64,000 nucleotides of DNA from Phragmites australis (Eukaryota; Streptophyta; Magnoliopsida; Poales; Poaceae), in NCBI RefSeq assembly GCF_958298935.1, contig NC_084936.1, positions 1,557,501 through 1,621,500 on the forward strand, in the 5' to 3' direction. This document shows positions 10,336 through 22,918 of the stretch, piece after piece; the first letter of the stretch is position 1, and every line of letters begins with the position of its first letter. A model generated the notes under the pieces. It did no database searches and had not been told where the DNA came from. It saw nothing but the letters and a program-made list of their open reading frames with translations. Made by a program: the position numbers and the translations under genes.

Positions 10336-12219
10336 CGCCCTACTTGCGGGGTGGTCGGCCAAACTGAACGTGATCGGGGAGTCCGACCACTTAAAGGGCC
10401 TTGCGGCCTCCGTGCTCGGGGTCGCCGAGCACACCCCGCGCCGCATGGTCTTCACGTGGTGGCGTGAGGATGGCGTGTACGCGCCTCCGTCGATGAAGGC
10501 GACGGGGTGCTCAGGATCCTGGAAGCCGAGCTCTTGATTCTCGGGGGCGGCTCTGTCGTCGCCGCCCCTGCGGGGCTCCTCGCGGTCCCTCTGGCGCTGC
10601 TCGATGAGACCTTTGACCGTGCGGCACTCCGTGAGGTCATGCCACTCGGTCTGATGGATCTTGCACCATTTCCCTAGCTCGGGCCTCGCAGGAGTGGGGG
10701 CCCTTGCGGGAGTAGGAGCCTTGGCGAGAGCCGGAGCCCTTGCGGTCGTGGGCCTTCTGTCGGCTGCCGCCCGGTGCGCTGGCCGGCGGTCTGGCTCCTG
10801 GGTTGGACTATGGGTAGGGCCCTGAGCCGACACGATAGGGAGAGCCTCGCGCCTTCTTTTCTTTTTCTTTTTCCGCCTATCAGAGCGGGAAAGACCTGGT
10901 TGATCGGCAGCGGGTTGCTCAGGGCGCGGAACATGCCACTCCTGAGCCTCCGCAGCCTTGGCGCACTTGTCGGCCAACGCGAAAAGTTCCGCAGTGGTTT
11001 CGACTTCGTGCGTGCCCAGCTTCTCAAGCATCCGTTCGTCCCGGACATCCTGCCGGAACGCGACAATGATGGCGTGGGGGGTTATCCGTGGGATGGTGTT
11101 GCGGACCTGGCTGAAGCGCTGTATGAAGCACCACAACGTCTCCCCCTCCTGTTGTTTGATGGCGTGGAGGTCGCCCTCCATGCCGGGGCGCGTGAACATG
11201 CCCTGAAAGTTTGCCACGAACTGATGGCAGAGGTCATCCCAGGAGCCAATGGACCCTAGGGGTAAGTTCATAAGCCAAGAATGGGCAGAGCCCCTCAAGG
11301 CTACGTGAAAATAATTGGCCATCACCTTTTCACTACCGCCGGCCGCTTGGACGGCGGTAGTGTAGATTTGGAGGAACTCGACGGGGTCGATGAACCCGTT
11401 GTACTTCTCCGACAGCTCTGGCCGAAACTTCATGGGCCAGTTGACCCGGCGGAGCTCGCTTGTGAAGGCGTGGGAGCCTGTACCGTACCCTGTTGCGCGG
11501 GCAGCGCCTTTGGGCTGCGAACGCCGACGAGACGGGGAACTCCGGCGGTCATGGGCCGGCATGGAGGAGGTCTGGTCCTTAGCTTCGACCTCATGCCGAG
11601 ACTCCCGTTGGCGCTCAAGGGTGACGTGCGCATCCTCAAGGGCCCTTCGCTCGTTGAGATGCAAGCGGAGGTCCTGAGCTCCGGTAGTGGCCACGGGGGC
11701 GGCACTCCGCCTGGAGGTCCCCCGGCCGGTTTTGCCGCCACCTGAGGATGGACCGGCCTTGGTTGCGCCGCAGTGGGAGGTAGCCCGGGAGCTTTCGGCC
11801 AACACCTGGCGGTGAGCCGTGCCCACCAGAGCGGCCACCTCCTGGAGCCAGCGGCCTTCTGGGGTTTTCCCCGTCGCTTGGACTGGCGGGTGCCTGAGGA
11901 GAGCTTGCGCTGCAAGCAGCGCGCTCCCAGGACTAGCATCGCCGAAGGCGAGCCTGCGCCGCAACGGCGCCCGACGCTGTCCAAACGTGGATCTCGCAGC
12001 AGGAATTTCTGCCGCTTGCTGAGGGTTAGGCGGTGTGCTTGCAACGGCGGCAGCGGCCCTGCTGGGCCCAGCGCCATGGTTCCCATGGGAGGGGAACGCC
12101 GTGCGGGCGGACCGTGGCTGCTGCGGAGGAGCAGCAGCGATCGGGGCCTCCTGCGCAAAGGGTTCCATTTCTTCACTAGAGCTGGAGCCGGTGCATCGGA
12201 GACGATGGCCACCTGCCAT
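10336..12219 (-). pseudogene. Gag of the Tat-type element
   Basis: The open frame begins at ATG 12219, about 35 codons inside the PBS, and is uninterrupted to the frameshift near 10335 (about 628 codons). A low-complexity Ala/Pro/Arg N-terminus is followed by the Retrotrans_gag core (RPELSEKYNGFIDPVEFLQI ... WDDLCHQFVANFQG ... AFRQDVRDERMLEKL) at about 11480-10930. A single Cys/His cluster, WCKIHQTEWHDLTECR, near 10680-10630 probably acts as the zinc-knuckle equivalent. The frame stays open to 9760, but after 10335 it is out of frame with protease, so that tail is not genuine. Gag forms the virus-like particle. Confidence 0.87.
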
Positions 12220-12252
12220 TTTTCCTGCAGGAAAACAAATTCAGGGATGCAA

Positions 12253-12273
12253 CCCCCTACCTGGCGCGCCAGC
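12253..12273 (-). other. Primer-binding site (PBS) of the Tat-type element
   Basis: The minus strand reads TGGCGCGCCAGGTAGGGG starting two bases inside the LTR end (CCGACA at 12274-12279). The position and wording match PBS sites of related grass gypsy elements. I did not assign the priming tRNA. Confidence 0.7.
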
Positions 12274-13719
12274 TGTCGGAGGGTGAACTCCTAAAGCAGG
12301 GATCCGGAGGGACCCCTTTGAGGTTCGGCTGGGGGGATGATTCTGAATCTGTTTTGCGGGTGAAATAAATAGACGTAAATGTGATGGTAGGTGGGATGAT
12401 CCGAATGCAGTGGACGTATGCGGAATGCAGCAAATGCTCAGGAGGTTTTTTAGGCAGGTTCGGACCGCACTAAGCGTAATACCCTACTCCTGTATGGATG
12501 CTATAAATGCACTGAGAATATCTCTTAGGGATGTTGCTGGTTACAAGAATGTTTGTCTATCCTAGAGCTTCGGGCGCCTTGTTCTTCGGTGGTCTGTGCT
12601 TCTGTGTCTTCCGTCTTCGATTCGTCTCCTTCAATCTCTTCTTGCCAGACTTCTCTCCAGACTTCTTCTTAGACTTCTCCTCCTTTTTTTTCTTCCGTGC
12701 CCACCGCCTCCCTTTAAATACCGCCGGCGGTAGCGTGCCCCGAAAGAGAGGGCACAAGTCCCAATGCGCCATAAATGGGAAAGAAGCCATCATGAGCTGC
12801 TGCGTGAAGTGACGGGGGTTGAAACCGCGCCCCCGCCCGGTCTCGATCGTCATGACGTCATCTGCACGGGCGCCGCGGGGAGGGCCCACCGGGCAGCCAC
12901 CGAGCGGCTCGGCGTGCCCGTTCGGTCTTGTACGTTTGACACAGCAGGGTGGCAGGCGGGGTGTCTTGGGCCTCGCGATGCTATCCCGAGGCGCACCAGA
13001 TGACGCGGGATGGGACCCGTGCATTTAACGTCCCCACGCCTCCCTGCCAGGCCATGGCAGGGGCTGACGTTGAGCGTGGCTGGAGCAGTTGGAAGTGACA
13101 GTCCACGCGCTCTCTTAAATGTGGCACCGGGCCTTTCACTGGCTGACACCTCACCGCTGGGTCCCTGTGGGGGCCACCAACGATGGTCTTCTGAGACCGT
13201 CGGTGAACCAAGTGCTCGGGGGGCACTGTTCATAGCCCCGAGTACTCTCTCCCGGATATGTCTTTTCTTGGTCCTCGGAGAACCGAGTGCTCGGGGGCCA
13301 CTATTTTCGGCCCCAAGCACTCTCTCCTAGAATTGACTGTTCTGGCTTTTGGGGAACCGACGCGGTCCCGAGCACTCTCTCCCGGAACTAGCTTCCTTGG
13401 GTACTCGGGTGCCCGGGCGCCACTGTTCGCAGCCCCGAGCATACCTCTCCTGGTACTCGGCTTTTCTGGTCGCTGAGGGACTCGAGTGCCCAGGGGCTAC
13501 CTGGTCACGACCCCGGGCACTCTCTTCCCGGCCCTAGGTCTTCTCCAATCATCGGGGAACTTGGGCACTCGAGGACCACTGTTCATAGCCCCGAGCACTC
13601 TCTCCTAGGACTTAGTCTTCTCGTACTTTGCGGAGATGATCCCCGCAGGAGTGTGCCACGTGGCAAGTTGCTGATCTGTCATTGGGACTCGGGGACCCCT
13701 GGTTCCTGATTCACCGATA
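12274..13719 (-). mobile_element. 5' LTR of the Tat-type element (complete, 1446 bp)
   Basis: The inner end (minus-strand ...TCCGACA) abuts the PBS. The outer end at 13719 should read TGTCGG but is TATCGG, one G-to-A change relative to the other LTR. The part shared with the left LTR is 12809-13719. 12274-12808 is U5/R and the start of U3, with a CT-rich tract at 12620-12700. A candidate TATA box is listed separately. Confidence 0.9.
12713..12720 (-). promoter_or_regulatory. Candidate TATA box of the LTR
   Basis: On the minus strand TATTTAAA stands after the GC-rich CCGGCGG and before a purine-rich tract, roughly 440 bp from the LTR inner end. That is a sensible place for the U3/R border. 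Confidence 0.4.
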
Positions 13720-15060
13720 GTAATCAATCACAACCTCAACTTTTATATCCATTCATATGATATCGAATTCAGTTAACAAAACACAAACTCACATTAACTT
13801 ATTCAAACTAAAAAATTAAATTTTATTTTTTCAACAAATATAACTGCACACAAAGTACATTCTCCTATCCTACCTGTACGTCCGACAAACCAACGCACCG
13901 TTAGGAAATAGGACGGTGTGGATCTAGTACGTTTTGCATGCACGTGCATCTGCAGTGAGACGGATGCAAGCCTGCAATTAGCCACCTCCATGCAGATCCA
14001 TGCGTTGTGGATTCATGGCACCTCGAGTGATCTGCAGACGCGAGAAGCGAGCCAAGGGGCCTGCGATGCTGACACGCTGCCCGCGTTCCAAAATCTTTGC
14101 GGAGAAAAGCGCCGCCCGCGCTGCGCCCACGATTGGCGATCCGGGGCCACTGCCCAGGCTCCACGGCCGCAAGCCCCACGTCCGCGAGCCCGCCGTCTCT
14201 ACCTCTGCCTGGCCGCGAGCACCTCTCTGCCAGAACGCCTCCCCTCTGCCGGTCTGCCGGACCCCCCCCCCCCCCAACAGCCTAGGCGTCGCCTCCTCCT
14301 CTCCACCCCCCTCTACTGTTGCCCAACGGCGCCGCCTCCATCTCCGGTCATCCCCACCCCCGGTTTGGTGCAAGGTAAGGGAGAACCGAAATCCAATCTT
14401 TCTCTTCCTCTGTTTTCCTCCTAGACTCTAAACCGACATCCAATCTTTCTCTCCCTTTCTTTTCCTCTCTTCATTTTTTAGTGAACCCGTGAATTCGTAG
14501 CAAAAATACGTTGTTGTAGCTGATTTGTTGTAGGTTTGATTTGATGGCTTCTTTCTTCTCCACTCCCCCCGCGCCACGCTTCTCCAGGATCCTGTTTGCG
14601 AATTTTCGTCTAGATTGAGTTTTGGTTTGAGTTGCCGCGGATGGCAGTGGATCTAGGATTGGGTTTTGGGTGATTTCATGCACTGGGATCAAGGAGCGGA
14701 CGGGTTTTCTTGGCTTTTCGATGTGTTGGTGCCCCTGCGTGTAACCTGTTCGACCAATTTTCGGAACCTATTCGACCAATTTTTGGACTCGAGTTAGTGA
14801 GCTGCAGCGAGTTTGTATGTCAGTATAGGAGTGGTGAAATTTCTTGCTCAAACTTTCTTGTAGATTTTCCTTTTTTGATTTTGTTCACCAATTCTCATGT
14901 TGAGTTGTTCACGGCTACTTCGTGAAGAAAGGGTTTGGTTGGTGTGTTATTTGGCTTATTCAAGATTTTATTTGCGGGTCAAGTAGTCTTTTTCAGCAGT
15001 AAAACTAGCTAAGTGATTTATTTCATGGTTAATTCTTGTCTAAACAAGATCTGATATATG
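13720..15060. other. Intergenic DNA with a GC-rich, leader-like patch; no gene assigned
   Basis: 13720-13900 is AT-rich. 14090-14400 is GC- and CT-rich and ends in a donor-like CAAGGTAAGG near 14370, then T-rich DNA with leader-intron character (14480-15045) up to the acceptor-like TATATGCAG at 15060. This could be the 5' untranslated part of the gene remnant that follows. No open frame in it matches a protein I know. Confidence 0.35.
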
Positions 15061-16531
15061 CAGGTACTCATTTCTGAGGAATATGTGGATGTTCCACGCT
15101 CCTAAAAGATGAGAAGATCTTTTTCTCTGGGTCTTCCACTGCCAAATCTTGGGATGGAAACATGACTCCGGGTGATGATAGCAGGAGCAAGAATAAAAAG
15201 AGATTGGAGGATTGTGACGGCAACGAGAGTTCCTGTCCCAATCATGGATCAATTTATTCACGGTAACCGGTTGAAATTCGCGGTTACCGAGTTTATCGCT
15301 CCGATCCGGTTTCAGAAACCGAATGGTCATCGAATTTGAATTCAAAAAATAAACAAATTCACAGAAAATAAAAAAAATCCTAAAAAACTAGATACAATTC
15401 TAAAGCCTTCTGTGAAAAATATTTAAAAATAATGTCATTTGCATCATATTCTATAGGGAGAAAGTTTGAAAAAATAAAAAAAAGTTGAAACATGCAGCTC
15501 AGTTAATAACTCATATTAAGTAAAAGCTTAACATGCAAACACATTTTTTTTTATGCATGATGTATCTTAAGAGGATCTTTAAAATTAATTTTACTTCATT
15601 TAGAATTTTATTAATTTCTCCGTGATTTTTACAATGTTCACAAACATAAAGTGAATATGTTAAAAAAATAATCACTGTAATTAACTTTTTCATGTCTACT
15701 ATTATTTTTCCTACATAAAGTATAGTATAAATAAACTAATAAAAATGGTTCAACTAATTTTTTGAGGTGTGATAAGTCAATTATAAATTAATCTAGTTGC
15801 AACACATTTACACAATACTGCATGTTACAATAACTAATTCATGAGTTCATGTATTTTTAAAAAATATAGGATCATGCAAAGAAGACAAAAAAATAGTTTC
15901 ATAATTTTTGGATTAGCAAAGAATAAACTATGCATTTAACTTGATTTAATAAATACATTTTCTCAGAGAAAATTTTTAACTTTTTTATGAGTATAAATAC
16001 TTTTATCATAGATCATGTTACAAGGAAAAAAAATTGTTTCACTTGATTTGAAGCTTAGATGAATTAGTTATTGATTTTACAAGATTGAGCCAATTTTTGG
16101 TTTTTTTGTTGAACTTCACTTAAAATCGAGAAAACCGCTCGATAAATCGATAAAACCGAGCAGTTATTGGCAATGCAGAAAATTCGAGAAAACCACTCGA
16201 TAAATTGAGAAAATCGCTCGGTAACCAGTCCGATTCGATCGGTTAACGAATTGGGAATCTGGTTTTTTTTTTCTAGTTTAAATTTTAGCAAATGAATTTT
16301 ATGCGAATTTTAACTGAATTTTGAGTGGTTATCGTCGTGCATTTTCAGTTACCGCTATTTAGCGGTTATCGTTTCAAAAACAGTAAGTAAAACTGGGGTT
16401 CCAATAGGACAAGGATGTCAATATTACGAAGCCACCACAGAAAACTGAATGAGGAGAAACCTTCCAATCCCAAGCAGCTCAAGAGGGCCATGTCATTCTC
16501 ATCCGCTACGAGAAACAATTGCTTGGATGAA
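15061..16531 (+). pseudogene. Possible host-gene remnant split by a repeat insertion (low confidence)
   Basis: Two short stretches have coding character. About 15090-15260 reads through in one frame with ...GSSTAKSWDGNMTPGDD ... LEDCDGNESSCPNHG. About 16400-16531 reads TRMSILRSHHRKLNEEKPSN ... SSATRNNCLDEL and then TAA. Between them lies the ~1.1-kb AT-rich repeat. An in-frame TGA precedes the first stretch. I do not recognise the protein. It may be the end of a small hydrophilic protein whose exons were separated by the repeat, or chance frames. Confidence 0.3.
15255..16385. repeat. AT-rich dispersed repeat, copy 1 (~1.1 kb)
   Basis: This block is alignable over most of its length with 27040-28465. 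Examples are TCTATAGGGAGAAAGTT against TTTATAGGGAAAAAGTT, and ACAAACATAAAGTGAATATG in both. Both copies end in a series of AACCG/CGGTT words (GGTAACCGG at the left, CGGTTATCG at the right), so a DNA transposon with degenerate inverted ends is possible. No coding capacity is seen. Confidence 0.65.
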
Positions 16532-16749
16532 CTGTAACATCATGAGTTTTAGCATGTTAATTTATTACAAATTTTACTCTAAGTTAAAAAAAAATTCTAA
16601 TTACTTAAACCAATATAAAACCAAGAAATATATATTTGAAGTATATATAATCGTATATATATATATGCAAATATATTATTGTGCTAAGTATTTCAAATAG
16701 CACCAAGATAATTTCTGAATTAATCCTTACTTTAAATTAGTTCATGTGC

Positions 16750-19700
16750 TTTGGTTTGAGATCCTTATAGTTCTTTGTGTGGAGATTTGAATTTGAATGT
16801 CTGTCAAATTCGAATCTACTTTGAGATTCTATTCGACTCAAATCCAATTCAAATTCAAATCCCTTGATTCAAATCATCTTAGCAATCTCAAGATTCAAGT
16901 TCAAATCATAATTCAAATATATTTCGTTGAAATGATCCTAATCCAAAGTCAAATTCAAATATCTCATTTGAATTTAATTCCAAAACCAATTTCCTTTTCC
17001 TTTTTCTTTTCTTCCCCAGGCCGGATCTTTCTCCCTCGCATGGCCCAGCCAGCCGGCTCGGCCTCCATTCCCCTTTCCCCCGCGCGCACAGGCCGCTGTA
17101 GCCTCGCGCGGCCCAGCTCCCGCGTTCACGGCCCGCTCTCTCACGCGTCGCCCTGCCGCCCGTGCTCGCCCGTGCACGATCTGCGCTGTACGTGTCTCGC
17201 TCATCCGCCGCTCGCCCGCGCCTTCTCCTTCCCCCTCTAGCGCGATGCCACACCGCTCCTCCGGGAAAAATCCCTGCGCGCCCTGACCACCCTCCGTTTC
17301 TCCCGCTCTCTCCTTTTCTCTCTCCGCCCATGCTTGCGCGCCCATGTTGCGCTACTTTCGTGCCTCACCCGCACGTGGACGGCGTAGAGCACCCACGCCG
17401 CGAAAAACACGGTGGATGCCACCTCGCCATCTAGCCGTTGCACGGCCCGTTGATGCCCACCGACATTACGCACGCCCCGCCTTTCTGCAGCTCCCTCCCC
17501 CACTATAAATAGCGCAGTCCCGACCTCTCTTTTTGCCCCTTTCCCCATTCCACCCCCGTCGCCGCCATTGTATGCCACCGCAGCTCGTCGTCGTCGATCC
17601 ACCGACCATGTGCTGCTGAGGAGCCTCTAGCCAGTGCCACCGTCCCTGTGCCATCGTTCGTTCGCCGAAAGCCCAACAAGAGCTTGCCCGAGCTAGTAGC
17701 CGAGCAGCACCGTCACCACCTCTGCGACGAGTCACCGGTCGCCGCCCCACCCGTCGCTGTTCTTACGCTCGGTGAGCCTCTCAGTCCTCTCGTGCATCCG
17801 CCTATGTAGCGTGTAGCTGCCCGAGCTCTCCTCTTAGCACGTAGCCATGAGCTGTCGTGCTCTTGTGTCCGTCATCGAGCAATCGCTCGTCGCTAGTATG
17901 CGTATGCGTTGTGTGTGAGGCCAGCCTTCATGCCGTGATGTCCAGGGTGCCCTTTGCCCCTTTTCTTTGTAGGGAGGAAGCTCATTGTAGTGGGGAGGTG
18001 ATGCCCGAGCTTTCTTTGCCGCTGCTGCCCTCTTCGGCCACCGTCTGGCGCTGCTCCAGCCACCACCGGTCGTTGATGAGCCCTTAGACATGTTCCCCGT
18101 AGTGCCTAGGTCGCTGGCGTAGACTTCCTGTCGAGGAACTCTGATGGGGGCGCGTCTCTAGCGAGCTTCCCAGTGCGCGTCGTCGTGGATTCCTCGCCAC
18201 CATCCGTCTTCCCCTCTCCTTCACCGCTCAGCTGCGTTGCACGCCCATCCGCGAGAGTGGCCGGGCCACTGTTAGCGTGCTGCTCGGCCTGACCGAGTAG
18301 GCTTTGCTCGGCCCAGTAGCGGCCACCGGCCCAGTCGCCCAAAGGCTGTGCCCCTGTGGGATGGTTTAGCTTCTCAGCCCATTAAAACCGGCCAGCCCAA
18401 CCCGAGTGGGCCAGTACTATGTAGCACAGTACTGTACAGCCTAAGCCCGGTCCTGCCCATCTAGGACCAGACCCGACCCAATCCGAGCTCATTTTCAGCC
18501 CAACCAATTACTGTTCATTTGGGACCCATCGAGTCACTGTTCATGTGGCCAAAACTACTATTCATTGGGCCCCACCTGTGGGTCCTACCCACAAACAGTA
18601 CAATTTCGTAATTTCCCGATTTAATTTTTGATTAGATCTTTCGGGAGCGATAACTTCTCCCTTCTTGCTCCGATTTCGATGATTCATCCGCTGAAATTCA
18701 TCTAAAATTAAGATATACTTATCTATCACATTGTGATATCTATTAGGGCTTATTTGACTTTCCATTTGGTATTATTAAATTCTTCTCTAGTATAGCCATT
18801 ATTGATCATAGCTGCAATTGCAGAGCAACCAGAGTTCTGCGAGTGTTGTGTGGGAAGTGTCAGAAGCGAGGAGGATCTCGACTACAACCAAGAACTCGAA
18901 TAGAACTTCGAAGAAAGCAAGTCCTGTCTTCTTGATCATATTGAACATATGTTTTCAAATAATCTACATGATTAACTTAAAACTAGACTTATATAGCATG
19001 TGCTATGTATTGCGCTTTTCTAAACTACTAGTGGTTAATCTTATTAAACACTTGTCATACCATAAATGTTATCATCCAAAACACATATCACTATAGAATT
19101 ACCTATTGTTATCTATATTAATGACAGATGATATTTTGACATCTAGCATGCTTATGATTGAATATGTCTTTTCGGAGATGTCGCTTTTAAAACATCTCTC
19201 TTGAGAGATAAGAATTACTAGTTTCAATTTTAAACTCATATACCATGGGTCCTTGATGGTTATGAATTCCGTGATGGTTGTGAAATTCTTGATGTTATGT
19301 GGGATATGGTGGGAGATGTGTAAAAATGGGTGAAAATTGTTTTGTGATAGCAGATGGTGTAGTACTCTGGTTGATGGTGCTCGTGAGGACTTGAGTCACC
19401 TATGTGGTGTTAATGGTTAGAAGATATCTACCATGGCCATTTAAGGACCGAATCTTGTATCGTCATGCTTAGCCACCCCCGTGCAACCATGCTCAGCCTC
19501 ACCTATGAATGGGTAGGACTTGATTTTTTTTCACCGAACTGAGTTGGGCATCATACTAGGAGGTTGAGAGCAGCAATCAATCAAGTGACTATGTGGCACT
19601 CTGTTTGAACATGCAGAGACCAGCAATTGCTTAAAAAGGGAACCTAACGTTCAATACAAGACCACTAGTACTTAGGGGTAAATCTCGTAGAAAAGCCCGG

Positions 19701-20555
19701 CAGGAAAGGTGTTTTAAGGGTCTCGGTATGATTCGCTCATCCGCTTGCAATGGATAGAGGCTGAGCATATCGTGTGGGTACAGTGTACAACCTCTATAGA
19801 GTGTAAACCTATTCGGATAGCCGTGTCCGCGATCATGAACATGCGAAGGCATGGTCACGCTTGAATAGACGCCAGGTGCGTGCATCTTGATGAGTGAGTG
19901 TGTGAACTAGATGTCCGTGTGATGAGGTTTCTGGCTCAATCCGCGAGATGCGTGTGGTACTAGAGGTACACTGGATGTGATGATATGGATTGCGAAGTGA
20001 AGTGTAGCCCCTCCCAGAACAAAAAACTTCCGATATAGCTCGTTGCCTGGTTTTAAACTACTTAAACTGTTTTAAAGCCAATCATAGATAATACAATTGA
20101 ATACCTATAAAAATTGCTTCACACTTAAAACTAAACTGTAAAGCCTCACCCTTGAATTACACCTTTATGCATCTATCGACACCTTGAAATAGTATAGGGC
20201 TTGCTGAGTACCTTCTGTACTCTGTCATTCAGTTGTGAGTACCTTCCGTACTCACTCTTTCTATTATTCAGTTGAGGAAGCTGATGCCGACTTCGCCGGA
20301 AGTAAAGGCAAGGATGAAGAGTAGTCTTAGAAGTCACGTTCGCACCATAAGATGCCATTGGCTTGAGCTTTTGTTTTCTGCTGTGTTTTGTTAGCCTCTC
20401 GACCAGGTTTGTAATATGTTGTATGATTCGTAAATTTTTTGTACTCTGAACTATAATACTTATATACGAAGTTCGACTGTGATACTATACGTATCAGCTA
20501 CTTGATTCAGAGACTGATACACAAATATAAAAGATCATGAGTTTAGGATCTTACA
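16750..20555 (+). mobile_element. Long LTR-like block (solo or truncated LTR), ~3.8 kb
   Basis: It opens with AT-rich DNA containing repeated GAATTTGAATT-type words (16780-16990), passes into a GC-rich part, has a TATA box at 17504-17511 (ACTATAAATAGC), and ends at 20555 with GGATCTTACA, a usual 3' end of grass LTRs. The 3' third shares the wording GAGTACCTTCNGTACTC with the LTR copies at 34077-34970 and 44359-47328, so these belong to related groups. The 5' boundary is approximate and no target duplication was found. Open frames inside are short and not convincing. Confidence 0.5.
17504..17511 (+). promoter_or_regulatory. TATA box of the long LTR-like block
   Basis: TATAAATA lies between C-rich flanks (CCCCCAC and GCGCAGTCCC), the usual look of a grass core promoter. 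Confidence 0.5.
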
Positions 20556-22680
20556 CCTAGGCCTGTATGGTCGCTCGTGGCCTCGTTCGAAAATTCCTTG
20601 AAATTCCATGAAATAGCTTCTACTATTTTTGTTCAATATTCCACATTTTAAAATTCCTTGAAATAAATGATTTCAAATAAATCAAAAAGTCCTATATAAA
20701 TTACTAATTATACAAGAAATTAAAATCATAATCATCATTTGTTTTTTAAAAATACAAATCGCAATTTTAAAACTTTAAAACTCACAGCTTACCAACCTGT
20801 CGCCCACCTGAAGGGCTAGAAGGGCGACATGCTCTAGTTTCGCAAATTTTAAAACTGACGTCTATTTTTTTAAAATGTAAAAATAAAAAATTCTACAGCT
20901 GGCCTGCACTCCAGAAGAGAAGACTGAGCTCAACTGCTGTGAGGTATATGATTAATCATAATAACAGTAGTACTAGTATTATTATCATACCTAATCAGCT
21001 TGCAACAAACGCAACGAAGCATATAATTTTGGATTTTAAAAAATAAAAAAGTCAAATAGGGGTACCTTCCACAATCCACGCTCGTGACTTGTTACGTCGG
21101 TATGATGGCATCAAGCTTGATTAAGAAATTATTAGGAGAGTAGCGTAACTAAAACGGTCATAACTCATAAGAAAAATGCATCCGAGACACTGATTGACAG
21201 CAACGAAACCCAAGTCGAAGCTGCATAAGAAAGATTTATAGTTGGGATCCCTTTATAGTTTGTTCCTGGGATGCACACCTATAACAGGCTGACCAGCTAG
21301 CCCATTTTCGTTTCGTTCTTGACAAGGCTCTACGCATCTAGTCGCGAGGTAATAATTAATTCCCAAACAAATGTGCGTCAAAAGGTTTGACAACTGCGAC
21401 CAGGGAAAGAAAGGAATGCACAAGCTGGCGGACGTGAAGACGACCGGACGGCGGCGGCGACCACGAAAGCACCGGCCGCCGGCAGAATTGGAAACCAGCG
21501 CGGCGGCCGGGGTTTCCTGTAGCAACCTGACGAACCATGACGACGACGTGTTCCAAACCCGGGCCGTGCGGTGCGATGACCTCTGACCGAGCTTAGCGGA
21601 CGGCTGCTGCCTGCAGCCTGCTGCATTGGTAGGTAGGGTACTCGGGAGGAGTATCTAGAAGGGAATGGATGGAGCATATTCGCCGTGGCAGTCTCGATAT
21701 TATCGTCAGCAGGGAATGGCACATCCTCTCCCCGGTGCCCGACGCACCAGTTGTCGGGACCCTCCAGATGCATGGCAAGTGGCAAGGAAGGAAGGAAGGA
21801 ACACGTACGGTCGACGTGTAACGATAGCCAGGCAGGGGACTCCGGTACGGCCATGGTGACAAAAATGACGCTGAAATGGTGCAGCAAAGAAAGCTATGCA
21901 AGCATTGAGAATTTTGATGTATGTATGGACAATCTAAATTCGAGTATCTTTTTTAAAATATGGTTATTAACATTCTAAACGTCTCGCTGATGCAGGGACT
22001 AAACATTATACATGTATTACTAAAAAAAAAGCAAGAGTGCAATTCCACGTACAAAGCAGGCTCGTCGATTCGATACCGTCCGCGTCGGACAACAATGAGC
22101 AAACGGGGTCCTCGCCGTCGCTGGTCGCCGTCCGGTCCGGCCACTTTCTGGTGGCCCGTCCCACCCTCGCGGCGCACCACACCGCGATCCAGTTCACGGC
22201 GGCCGAAGCAGGACCACTCATTTTTTTCCTTCTCAAATCAAACTCCACTCGCTTTCCTTTTCCCCACGGATAATTTCTTAACCAGCAATTATTGTCGAAC
22301 AAGAAAAAATATGGCTTCCTCTTACGCACAAGATTCACAAATGTGTTTGTACCTTGAAAACCGCCCGCCGACGGTAAAATTCGATGCAATCCAACTAAAT
22401 TTTTGATTTTTAAAATTTTGAATTTAGATTTAATTTCTAATCGCTCGATTTATAAATAGATACAAATCAAATGATAACCGAGATAACCGAGACTGGTACC
22501 CGTTCCTTTGATGACACGTGGGCCACGCTAGTGCTCGGGCCCACACGTCATGGTGAGACCTGGCCATGGTGAGACCTCGCCCGCCCTGCGCCTTCTGGAG
22601 CGTAGTCCTTCTGGAGAAAGGCGGAAAGACACAGGTCACCCACGCACCTCCCGCTAAAAATATTTTTTGCCATTTGTTTA
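20556..22680. other. Intergenic DNA upstream of GAPC; no gene seen
   Basis: AT-rich with a GC-rich island at about 21420-21860. Open frames there (for example minus strand 21887-21378) have no recognisable domain and skewed composition. 20830-20900 has the wording GACGTCTATTTTT that recurs near 60965-61010, a minor dispersed repeat. 22030-22230 is another GC-rich patch without gene structure. Confidence 0.5.
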
Positions 22681-22868
22681 TTTTTCTTCCCGCACTTTTC
22701 CTTATTCCATTTCGCTTTCTACTTTGATTAATTAAAGGAATTATAATTCTTTCTCTCTTTTTTCTTCCCGCACTATTCCTTATAAAATATCTGTTTATTT
22801 TTCTCCCCGCACTTTTCCTTATTCCATTTCGCTTTCTCCTTTGATTAATTAAAGGAATTATAATTTCT
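22681..22868 (+). repeat. Direct duplication in the GAPC promoter
   Basis: About 70 bp at 22681-22750 (with CGCACTTTTCCTTATTCC and TTTGATTAATTAAAGGAATT) recurs at 22798-22868 with very few differences. A third, shorter CCCGCACTATTCCTTAT lies between them near 22767. The offset is about 117-118 bp. The inner copy ends only about 45 bp upstream of the TATA box, so it is probably part of the working promoter. Confidence 0.8.
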
Positions 22869-22911
22869 CTCTCCCTTTTTTTCTCTCCCTTTTTTTTCTC
22901 TCTCTTGACTT

Positions 22912-22918
22912 TATAAAA
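22912..22918 (+). promoter_or_regulatory. TATA box of GAPC
   Basis: TATAAAA follows a CT-rich tract and lies about 110 bp upstream of the start codon at 23028. The transcription start is expected near 22945. Confidence 0.75.

Larger units (their letters stand above)
1..13719 (-). mobile_element. Ty3/gypsy LTR retrotransposon, Tat-type lineage, degenerate, cut by left window edge
   Basis: Read on the minus strand, the order is 5' LTR (12274-13719), PBS (12253-12273), gag, protease, RT, RNase H, integrase, a long 3' region holding an opposite-strand gene remnant, polypurine tract (940-948), and 3' LTR (1-939, incomplete). The domain order PR-RT-RH-INT is that of Ty3/gypsy. RT wording such as YTDLNKACPKDPFPLPHID and the long region between integrase and the 3' LTR fit the Tat clade (Grande, RIRE2, Retand relatives); this assignment is from family knowledge. 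By eye the two LTRs differ at about 29 of the first ~400 shared bases, mostly transitions, so the insertion is not recent. The right flank after the LTR is GTAAT; the matching left target duplication lies outside the window. No part of pol is intact, so the copy is not autonomous. Confidence 0.93.

Noticed and set aside
21378..21887. Minus-strand 169-codon open frame
   Set aside because: No domain, no signal of conservation, and overlapping open frames on the other strand; it lies in a GC-rich island.
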